Of a stretch of 13,088 bases of DNA, positions 7,371-13,088 are shown piece by piece. How positions within the stretch are numbered: position 1 is the stretch's first letter; every line of letters starts with the position of its first letter. Both the position numbers and the translations under genes were made by a program. Source of the DNA: UBA5738 sp049641805. GTDB lineage: Bacteria; Patescibacteriota; Minisyncoccia; Minisyncoccales; UBA5738. Location of the stretch: the NCBI GenBank assembly GCA_049641805.1, contig JBARNX010000067.1:1-13088 (forward strand), written 5' to 3'. A model generated the notes under the pieces. It ran no database searches. It saw only the letters and a program-made list of their open reading frames with translations, and was not told the DNA's origin.

Positions 7371-8761
7371 GGTATTGCCGAACCGGCAGGCGATGAATCA
7401 TTGTCTTCCGGCCGCGCCAGCGCGAGCGCGAGCCCCGACGGCATGATCATAAACCAGATCAACAGGATATCTTCAACCTTGGAAAAAAGCATCCAAAATA
7501 AAACCAGGAGCAAAGACACGATGACCGCGAAACGCCCCGCCGCGTTTTTCATCGCCATCAATCGCAACGCCAAAATGAAAAATACCGCCATCAACAAGAG
7601 CGCGCCAATAAAGCCGATATCGGTCAGCAGGCTCCCGAAACCGGTGACACGCACATAATCGGGCAAGCCGCCGATCGAATTGTACACAAAGTCATCGCCC
7701 GGCAAAAGCGAAACCGAATAATCCGGACTCTGCCCGATCGTCGGATGTCCGGCAGCTTTCATAAACGGCGGCAAAACATAATGGTGCGAGTTAATACCAT
7801 AGCCGAAAAGAAAAGTGTCGGCCCGCTGGCAAATCGCGTCGATTGAAGCCCGGATGATCGCGTACCGGCCGGCATCGCCAGAGTAACCGAAAGTCACGCT
7901 TTTAAGCATCTGCAAAATGAAAAAGAATAATTTTCCCCAATAAAACAGTACGATAGAAGCCACGCCGACCAATACCACCGGAATAATTTTGCGCCATCCC
8001 AATATCGTCGGCGAGATGATAACATAAGCGGCAATCGCGGCAAAAACCGCGCGCGAGTCATAAACATACCCGGCCACTAAAGTAAGGATGATCACCGCCC
8101 ATCCCAGCCATTGTTTGGCGCCAAACCCTTGGCGCAGATATAGCAGCACTGCGGGAATCGCCGCAACCAACGGAAACAGCGCGTAATTGGGGCCCTCCCA
8201 CTGCACGCCCTGCACAGTTAAACTGAAATACGATATCCCATAGACACATTGGATGAATAATCCATGCAATAAATACGCGACCAGATAAACCATCCAGCCC
8301 CATAATATCGCGCGGATCAGCGCCGGTTTTTTGGGTGCCGGCAAATCCGTGTTCGAAGTCAAAAAAGCCGCGGTAATAATCAAAATATAAAAACATACCC
8401 ACCTCAAAAGCAATATATTTTGCCACAAAATCAATCCCCGGATGCTTTGAAAAAGCAAATAACCGGCCAAAACATAAAATAATATCCAGTGGATCCTCTC
8501 CAATCCCGCGCGGGGCTTTTTAACCATCTTGACTTTCCCCAATATCAAGGCCCAAAGCGCCCCGCCGGCCGCGGCCGCGGCCAAAACTTCGTCAACCAGC
8601 GCCACGCTATATGGCGGTTTGGGTATCATTATCAGCCCCGCGGTGCCAACGGCAATACAAACAAAAAACATCCAGAAAAACTTCGGTTTGCGCGCGATAA
8701 AAACAAACACGCCAATGGCGATCAACGCGTATATCGCCGGTATGATTTGCCAAATTTCCAT
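7367..8761 (-). CDS. O-antigen polymerase/ligase-like membrane protein (Wzy/WaaL superfamily)
   Basis: A 464-residue protein with about 12 membrane helices. Features of the Wzy_C/O-antigen ligase family are YDSRAVFAA (234-242) at the start of a helix, AGRYAIIRASIDAI (297-310), the FLFGYGINSHHYV (317-329) extracytoplasmic loop, and GFGSLLTDIGFIGALLLM (374-391). The large loop between 297 and 374, rich in Gly, Pro and His, is the expected catalytic loop. By position next to the flippase this is most likely the polymerase that joins flipped repeat units, but ligase activity (transfer to a lipid, peptidoglycan or protein acceptor) cannot be ruled out from sequence. It starts 27 bp after the amidotransferase stop; the leader is A/T rich without a Shine-Dalgarno. 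The 4-bp overlap with the flippase couples the two. Confidence 0.87.
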   Translation of the reverse strand: MEIWQIIPAIYALIAIGVFVFIARKPKFFWMFFVCIAVGTAGLIMIPKPPYSVALVDEVLAAAAAGGALWALILGKVKMVKKPRAGLERIHWILFYVLAGYLLFQSIRGLILWQNILLLRWVCFYILIITAAFLTSNTDLPAPKKPALIRAILWGWMVYLVAYLLHGLFIQCVYGISYFSLTVQGVQWEGPNYALFPLVAAIPAVLLYLRQGFGAKQWLGWAVIILTLVAGYVYDSRAVFAAIAAYVIISPTILGWRKIIPVVLVGVASIVLFYWGKLFFFILQMLKSVTFGYSGDAGRYAIIRASIDAICQRADTFLFGYGINSHHYVLPPFMKAAGHPTIGQSPDYSVSLLPGDDFVYNSIGGLPDYVRVTGFGSLLTDIGFIGALLLMAVFFILALRLMAMKNAAGRFAVIVSLLLVLFWMLFSKVEDILLIWFMIMPSGLALALARPEDNDSSPAGSAIP

Positions 8762-8788
8762 TTGCTTGAAGTATATATATTAAGATAA

Positions 8789-9922
8789 TCAATTGATTGT
8801 CGCGATTCGTTTGCCAAGTTTCACCACCCATCTCAATGCGTCGTAGATACGGTAATCATTAGGAAAATCATTGTAATCCCGGGGCGGATCGCGCATGATC
8901 ATTTCGAATTCTTGAGGGGTAATGCCGAATTTTTTAATCACATATTCCTTGTCTCGCAGGCACATTTCTTTGCTGGGGTAAGGGATTGATTTGAGAAGCT
9001 CCAAAGCCTCGGGTCGCGTCATTTGGCCGGCGCAAATGAGCGCGGAAAAATGCGCCCGGCGTTTGTCGATGCCGAATTTATCGGGCAAAATGTAACCTTG
9101 ATAAAAACGCGTATAAACCGATTCGTAATGTTTTCCGCCGTAGTCCTTCCACCCGAACCGGTCGATGAGCATTTGCTTGGCGCTTGCTTTGTCATATTCG
9201 ACATAATTCAGAAGCGGAAAAATTTTTATGCCCTCGACCAGCGTTGCGTACGCCAAGCCGGCCAAATCGATATGGGGAAATGTTTTTAATTTTTTTGAGC
9301 CAAACCGTTTTTGGACATTTCTGACCAGCCGCCAATCGATTTTAAAACGCGCCCAGCTGATCGGCATCACCGCTTCCGTGACGAGATTGCTGCCGGTGAT
9401 AATATATTTTATTTTTCGCCGGCGCGCCTCGCGGTAAAGCGTCGCCATAATCGCATGATCAGTGGGAATCTCGCAATCGATCAAGGATGATTTAAAAAAC
9501 GAAAGCTGCAAGTCCTTGAATTCATCCCAGTCAAGCACTTTCGTGCAAAGATCGATATCCATCTGTTTGAGAATTCTCTCAATATTGCCCACCGCCAATT
9601 CGGAATTCCAGCCGTTGTCCAAATGAATCGCCAAAGGTTTCAAGCCAAGCTTCTTGAGATGATAAGCCACAAACGAGCTGTCCACTCCGCCGCTAACCCC
9701 GACAATGCAATCATATTCCCTGCCCTTTCCGGCCGCCGCGATCTTTTGCGCCACCTCGCGCAATTTCCGCTTTCCTTTTTCGTCATAATGGAGTTCCCGG
9801 GCCGTGCGCTCAAAATAGCCTTTGCAATTGTTGCAAACGCCTTTTTCGTCAAAAACAATACCCGGATCGCTGGTATCCATAACGCACCGGGAACAAATTT
9901 GGTATTTTCTTTCCTGTACCAT
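8789..9922 (-). CDS. wbpG: N-acetyl sugar amidotransferase (WbpG/WbuX/PseA-like)
   Basis: A 377-residue PP-loop ATP pyrophosphatase-type enzyme. With glutaminase and cyclase partners it converts an acetamido group on a sugar into an acetamidino group. It shows a four-cysteine N-terminal metal site, CSRC (10-13) and CNNC (30-33); the ATP loop SGGVDSS (77-83); HLDNGWNSELA (100-110); and the family block from GKHYESVYTRFYQGY (263-277) through ILPDKFGIDKRRAH (278-291). Members are known in P. aeruginosa B-band O antigen (WbpG) and in legionaminic/pseudaminic acid pathways (PseA). I chose the ATG at 9922, 1 bp after the hisF stop, because the family begins close to the first CxxC. An in-frame ATG at 9937 would add five residues and overlap hisF by 14 bp. 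Neither start has a Shine-Dalgarno. The HisF and HisH homologues immediately upstream complete the trio. Confidence 0.93.
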   Translation of the reverse strand: MVQERKYQICSRCVMDTSDPGIVFDEKGVCNNCKGYFERTARELHYDEKGKRKLREVAQKIAAAGKGREYDCIVGVSGGVDSSFVAYHLKKLGLKPLAIHLDNGWNSELAVGNIERILKQMDIDLCTKVLDWDEFKDLQLSFFKSSLIDCEIPTDHAIMATLYREARRRKIKYIITGSNLVTEAVMPISWARFKIDWRLVRNVQKRFGSKKLKTFPHIDLAGLAYATLVEGIKIFPLLNYVEYDKASAKQMLIDRFGWKDYGGKHYESVYTRFYQGYILPDKFGIDKRRAHFSALICAGQMTRPEALELLKSIPYPSKEMCLRDKEYVIKKFGITPQEFEMIMRDPPRDYNDFPNDYRIYDALRWVVKLGKRIATIN

Positions 9923-9923
9923 A

Positions 9924-10694
9924 TTACTTATCGGCATTAACGCCGTTCATTTCAAATCCGGAACGGGCCGGATAGTTAATTAAAACCGCCCGATTCTTTC
10001 CATAAAAAACGAATAAACTGCCCGCGGCCAACGCGCTGGCGCCCGCGGCCAACGCCGCCGCGAAATCGGAGTATTTTCCCGCGCCGCCACAAGCAATCAC
10101 CGGAATCGAAACCGAACCGCTCACCTTGTTGATGAGCTCAATATCATATCCTACCATAGTACCATCGCGATCAATAGAGTTCAGCAATATTTCTCCCGCG
10201 CCCAGCCGCGCGCATTCCCTGGCCCATTCAACGGCTTCCTTTCCGGTTCTTTCCAATCCGCCGCGCGCCATAACTTCATATTTTCCCAAAAAATTTTTTT
10301 TGGCATCAATCGAAACAACCACGCTCTGGCTGCCAAAAACCAACGCCGCGTCTTTGATCAAGCCCGGATTTTTAAAGGTAAATGAATTTATCGCCGCCTT
10401 TTCCGCGCCCAAAGAAAAAATTTTCTTCATTTGATCCACCGAATTGAGGCCGCCGCCGTAACAAAGCGGCATAAAACATTCGTTGGTGATTTCAGAAATT
10501 TTTTTGTAGTCCACCGGTTTTGCCGACTTCGCCGCTTCAATATCCAAAAAAATAAGCTCGTCAACTTCCTTCTCGTTGAAAATTTTCACCGCGTTGATCG
10601 GATCGCCGATATAAACCGGATTTTTGAATTTTATTGTTTTGACCAGCCCGCCGCCTTTGAGAAGCAGCACCGGAATAATTCTTGTCGACAACAT
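9924..10694 (-). CDS. hisF: HisF-like cyclase/synthase subunit for sugar amidination (HisF2/WbuZ type)
   Basis: A 256-residue TIM barrel of the HisF family. The N terminus MLSTRIIPVLLLKGGGLVKT (1-20) is the form seen in the glycosyl-amidation WbuZ branch. In histidine-pathway HisF the matching stretch is CLDVKDGRVVKG, with catalytic Asp at 11; here position 11 is Leu. The second catalytic Asp is kept as D130 in VVVSIDAKK. Phosphate-site glycines are GGG at 80-82 and CGGAG at 202-206, and LNSIDRDGT (171-179) matches the canonical LTSMDRDGT. The barrel presumably channels ammonia from the HisH partner to the amidotransferase next door. It starts 5 bp after the hisH stop. No other histidine gene is present in the window, which supports a role in glycan synthesis rather than histidine synthesis. 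Confidence 0.93.
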   Translation of the reverse strand: MLSTRIIPVLLLKGGGLVKTIKFKNPVYIGDPINAVKIFNEKEVDELIFLDIEAAKSAKPVDYKKISEITNECFMPLCYGGGLNSVDQMKKIFSLGAEKAAINSFTFKNPGLIKDAALVFGSQSVVVSIDAKKNFLGKYEVMARGGLERTGKEAVEWARECARLGAGEILLNSIDRDGTMVGYDIELINKVSGSVSIPVIACGGAGKYSDFAAALAAGASALAAGSLFVFYGKNRAVLINYPARSGFEMNGVNADK

Positions 10695-10699
10695 GTTTT

Positions 10700-11320
10700 T
10701 TAGTATAATTCGGCAAAATTTCTCAACAAGCGCATCCCGAATTTATGGCTCTTTTCCGGATGGAATTGGACTCCCAAAATATTATCATGTTCGACCGCGG
10801 AAACAAAATCATAGCCATGGTTTGTCATTGCCGCAACATCGCGCCTATCATCGCAAACCAGATGGTAAGAATGGACAAAATAAAACCGCGCGCCTTCTTC
10901 AAGCCCCGAAAACAGCCGGCTTTCTTTTTGCAGATCAATCGTGTTCCAGCCCATATGGGGAATTTTCAATTTTTTATTCTCCGACGCGTTAAAATCAAAT
11001 TTCTTGGTTTTCGCGCCCAACCAACAAAAACCCTTTCTTTTCCCCTCTTCGCTTTCCCGCGTGAATAATTGCATACCCAGGCAAATACCAAGGATCGGAG
11101 TTTTTTCCTCGAGAATTTTTTTGTTCAAGACCTCAACCAATCCCAACCGGCCAAGCTGGTCCATCCCGGCATCAAACGCGCCCACCCCGGGAAGAATCAA
11201 TTTCCCCGCCGCCGTGATTTCGCCCGCGTCGGAAGTAACTTTTGATTCAAAGCCGATGTACTTAAGCATACTGGCCATCGACTGCGGATTCCCCATTCCA
11301 TAATTGATTATCGTTATCAT
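10700..11320 (-). CDS. hisH: HisH-like class I glutamine amidotransferase subunit (HisH2/WbuY type)
   Basis: A 206-residue class I glutaminase, full length for HisH. The start MITIINYGMGN is typical, followed by LILPGVGAFD (41-50), the oxyanion loop with the nucleophile C80 in GICLGMQ (78-84), PHMGWN (121-126), YFVHSYH (147-153) and the His-Glu of the triad, H187 and E189 in QFHPEKS. All three catalytic residues are present, so it should release ammonia from glutamine. With HisF and the WbpG-like enzyme immediately downstream it forms the known trio for acetamidino sugar synthesis. The start overlaps the upstream glycosyltransferase stop by 4 bp (ATGA). Confusion with true histidine-pathway HisH is possible by sequence alone, but the context argues against it. 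Confidence 0.94.
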   Translation of the reverse strand: MITIINYGMGNPQSMASMLKYIGFESKVTSDAGEITAAGKLILPGVGAFDAGMDQLGRLGLVEVLNKKILEEKTPILGICLGMQLFTRESEEGKRKGFCWLGAKTKKFDFNASENKKLKIPHMGWNTIDLQKESRLFSGLEEGARFYFVHSYHLVCDDRRDVAAMTNHGYDFVSAVEHDNILGVQFHPEKSHKFGMRLLRNFAELY

Positions 11321-12888
11321 AGGGCCTGTTTTTTGTTCTTCAATTTTTTTAGTATCTCTTCAACGATAACATTTTCCGGATGCCCGGTCGGAGCAAAGAA
11401 ATGTTCAGTGATTTTCTTTCCTTTTTTTATTATTTCTTCCTTATATTTTTTATCGTTTCTTATTTTATGGATTTCTTCAACAAATTCTTCTGCGGTCTTC
11501 ACCGGCGATATGCCGCAATAGTTCACCAAATCCAAAATGCTGCCCAAATTGGGACTGTTGACAATAATATTGGGAATATCAATCGCCAAGCATTCCAAAA
11601 AAACCGTTGAAATGGTTGTCGCGTGGAGATCGGAAGCCGTCAGAAGATCGTAAAGATCGATATCGCCGTCGGTGACAAATCTCGCCCGCGAATGCGATAG
11701 AATTCTGCCGTAAGCTTGCTTCCAATCGTCTTCTGCGGGATGGGGTTTTATGCAAATGAACAAGTCTTCTTCCGAAGTGAGCAAAACCTCTTCCACGATT
11801 TGCGCGAATTCTTCTTTTGGCAGATTTTGGCTTGAAATCGTCGCCAAAAAATCGTTTTCTCCAATTCCCAACGCCTGGCGCACCCTTTTTCTTATTGTTT
11901 CTTTTCCGGGTAAATTTTCCCTTAAAAATTTTTCGATTCTCATGTTCCCGGCCACGATGATATCCTCGGGCAAAAACGCATTGCCCGAATTCAGGATGAT
12001 ATCTTTATATATTTGTCCGTGCGCCATGAATTTTTGAGGACGAGGTTTGGAAGATAAATATTTTTGCGGAGTGAAATAAATATATCCCGCGTGTGCATTG
12101 GTGATTATTCCGTGCTGGATTTCAATCACCGGAATACCCATTTTCTTTGCTGCAAAATTTATGGCCGTTACTCCTGCCTCATAGCTTGATGTTTCAACGA
12201 TGATTTCCGGCATGTATTTTTCCAAAGAAAATCTCGCCGCCTCAACCTGAAACAGAACTTTCGCGTACGATTGGTTTATCAATCCGAGAACCTTATCGGA
12301 AATCCAATCCGAAGGCGGACAATCCTGGCCAAAATCAGTCCTTCGGCAAAGTTCGCTAAATTCTTTCCATCGACCGATCGCCGGTTTTTTCCTTGATTTT
12401 GCGAAATTGACGATTATTGATATCGCGACGGCAGCATCAAAGAAAAAGGCTTCTTTACGAAACAATAATGAGTTAAAGTCGTTTGGCGTAAGCGACGGCA
12501 TCTCGATGACTGTGGCGCGTTCCCTTAATTTCTGATAAACTAGACCAATATTGATATCCTCGGCCGCGCCGTTCTTTGTTTTTTTTAAATCGCTGGAATA
12601 AGCGAGCAACCAAACCGGCTTTTTTTTATGGCCGATAATCATTGCCAGACTTTTTAAAGAACGCAATCCGAACGAAACCGTATTGATAAAATTATGAACC
12701 GGAATGACGCGGTATCTGGAAATTTCCTTTTCTGCGCCCGCGGAATTCAGCTTTTCCAAATACGACAGAAAAAATTTGTACCTGATAAACCACCAGACGG
12801 GAATACCATCAACCTCAAGATCGTATACTCCACACTTCGTCTCCAACAAATTCAATGTTTTCAGCGCTTGCGCGTATTTTCGCTCCAT
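11317..12888 (-). CDS. GT-B fold capsule/surface polysaccharide glycosyltransferase-like protein
   Basis: A 523-residue soluble protein and the first gene of the minus-strand block. The C-terminal half has marks of the GT-B enzymes of capsule and surface-carbohydrate synthesis (KpsS/KpsC, polysialyltransferase-like, CDP-glycerol transferase-like). These are IIVETSSYEAGVTAINFAAK (229-248), VIEIQHGIITNAHAG (254-268) with the IQHG turn, CIKPHPAED (379-387) with the His-Pro pair, and ISTVFLECLAIDIPNIIVN (426-444), where the donor-binding helix begins. The N-terminal half (1-220) is not one I recognise, though GVYDLEVDGIPVWWFIRYKF (20-39) looks like a conserved entry module of this kind of protein. 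Exact family and sugar are unknown. Its coding sequence is visibly more A/T rich than that of its neighbours. The ATG has an A/T-only leader of about 13 nt and no Shine-Dalgarno. Confidence 0.75.
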   Translation of the reverse strand: MERKYAQALKTLNLLETKCGVYDLEVDGIPVWWFIRYKFFLSYLEKLNSAGAEKEISRYRVIPVHNFINTVSFGLRSLKSLAMIIGHKKKPVWLLAYSSDLKKTKNGAAEDINIGLVYQKLRERATVIEMPSLTPNDFNSLLFRKEAFFFDAAVAISIIVNFAKSRKKPAIGRWKEFSELCRRTDFGQDCPPSDWISDKVLGLINQSYAKVLFQVEAARFSLEKYMPEIIVETSSYEAGVTAINFAAKKMGIPVIEIQHGIITNAHAGYIYFTPQKYLSSKPRPQKFMAHGQIYKDIILNSGNAFLPEDIIVAGNMRIEKFLRENLPGKETIRKRVRQALGIGENDFLATISSQNLPKEEFAQIVEEVLLTSEEDLFICIKPHPAEDDWKQAYGRILSHSRARFVTDGDIDLYDLLTASDLHATTISTVFLECLAIDIPNIIVNSPNLGSILDLVNYCGISPVKTAEEFVEEIHKIRNDKKYKEEIIKKGKKITEHFFAPTGHPENVIVEEILKKLKNKKQAL

Positions 12889-12896
12889 TATATTAT
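12868..12896 (+). promoter_or_regulatory. Weak candidate promoter for the divergent flippase
   Basis: TTGCGC (12868-12873) and TATTAT (12891-12896) stand 17 nt apart on the plus strand. The -10 box is good but the -35 matches only three bases. A start near 12903 would give a leaderless message beginning at the ATG at 12904. The boxes fall within the first codons of the minus-strand glycosyltransferase. Confidence 0.25.
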
Positions 12897-12903
12897 TAAA
12901 TTT

Positions 12904-13088
12904 ATGTCTTATAGAAAATTCACGAAAGACATGGCAATCATTGCCCTGGTCCAGTTATTTTATGCGCTGGAAGGAATAATCATCTTGCCCATTATAACAA
13001 AATTAATGGGTGCTGAAAATTACGGTGCTTGGACCCAGCTTCAAGTGACCATAACATTGGCTATCCCTCTTATTACGCTGGGATTGCC
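12904..13088 (+). CDS. Second oligosaccharide flippase, MOP superfamily, N-terminal part
   Basis: A plus-strand frame opens with ATG at 12904 and runs off the right edge after 61 codons. It begins MSYRKFTKDM, followed by a hydrophobic helix (AIIALVQLFYALEGIIILPI) and then TKLMGAENYGAWTQLQVTIT (33-52) leading into a second helix. The 'GAENYGAW' loop between the first two helices corresponds to 'GPEGNGAY' of the other flippase in this window, so it is almost certainly a Wzx-type protein of the same superfamily. It is transcribed away from the minus-strand block and may begin a second glycan unit. An in-frame ATG at codon 10 is an alternative start. No Shine-Dalgarno precedes either. Confidence 0.8.
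   Translation, partial: MSYRKFTKDMAIIALVQLFYALEGIIILPIITKLMGAENYGAWTQLQVTITLAIPLITLGL
12908..12937 (-). promoter_or_regulatory. Likely promoter of the minus-strand glycan operon
   Basis: On the minus strand TTGCCA (12932-12937) and TATAAG (12908-12913) are separated by 18 nt; each matches five of six bases of the sigma-70 consensus. Transcription would begin near 12901, giving a leader of about 12 nt before the ATG at 12888. The boxes lie wholly inside the start of the divergent flippase gene, which is expected because only 15 bp separate the two coding regions. Because most downstream genes overlap, this one promoter could serve the block to 3323. Confidence 0.5.

Noticed and set aside
8562..8584. 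G/C-rich palindromic run in the polymerase gene
   Set aside because: It encodes a run of alanines (AAAAAGG) in a membrane helix; codon bias explains it better than a regulatory site.
10020..10055. 15-bp direct repeat (10020-10034 and 10041-10055) in hisF
   Set aside because: The 21-nt offset is in frame and encodes the repeated ALAAG of the HisF C-terminal region, so protein sequence explains it.
1..13088. Recoded stops, CRISPR array, tRNA or rRNA genes
   Set aside because: TGA ends several genes in ATGA overlaps, so it is a stop. No regularly spaced repeats and no cloverleaf or rRNA-like segments were seen.

Overview
This window is most of a surface-polysaccharide biosynthesis locus of the Wzx/Wzy type. 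Twelve genes lie on the minus strand (read right to left) and one partial gene lies on the plus strand at the right edge. The organism cannot be named from sequence alone. Standard bacterial code with TGA as a stop is in use (several ATGA overlaps), so the Gracilibacteria-type UGA-Gly code is excluded. No start codon has a recognisable Shine-Dalgarno sequence, and genes are tightly packed. Gene repertoire and the style of the one intergenic repeat suggest an uncultivated bacterium, perhaps of the Patescibacteria/CPR. That guess is weak.

Layout in order of minus-strand transcription: a GT-B fold capsule-type glycosyltransferase (12888-11317); HisH-like glutaminase (11320-10700); HisF-like cyclase (10694-9924); WbpG-like N-acetyl-sugar amidotransferase (9922-8789); O-antigen polymerase-like protein (8761-7367); MOP-family flippase (7370-6054); GT4 glycosyltransferase (6057-4966); multi-spanning GT-C glycosyltransferase (4876-3323). 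After a 329-bp gap come a short UDP-sugar dehydrogenase (2993-2175), an ExoA-like GT2 (2162-1158), a class I SAM methyltransferase (1145-366) and a PglC/WcaJ-like phosphoglycosyl transferase cut by the left edge (360-1). Most junctions are ATGA overlaps or gaps of under 30 bp. At the right edge a second flippase starts divergently at 12904, only 15 bp from the first minus-strand gene.

Inferred pathway: the phosphoglycosyl transferase puts a first sugar phosphate on undecaprenyl phosphate; the GT2, GT4 and GT-B enzymes extend it; the WbpG/HisH/HisF trio converts an acetamido group into an acetamidino group; the dehydrogenase may supply a uronic acid; the flippase moves the unit across the membrane and the polymerase joins units; the GT-C enzyme adds a sugar from a lipid-linked donor on the outer face; the methyltransferase may cap or decorate the glycan.

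The only non-coding stretch of note is 2994-3322. It holds a 222-bp element bounded by about 46-bp imperfect inverted repeats with several internal hairpins, and a small overlapping terminator/promoter signal. Two enzymes depart from their families: the dehydrogenase lacks the C-terminal substrate-binding domain, and the HisF homologue lacks the catalytic Asp at position 11 of histidine-pathway HisF.
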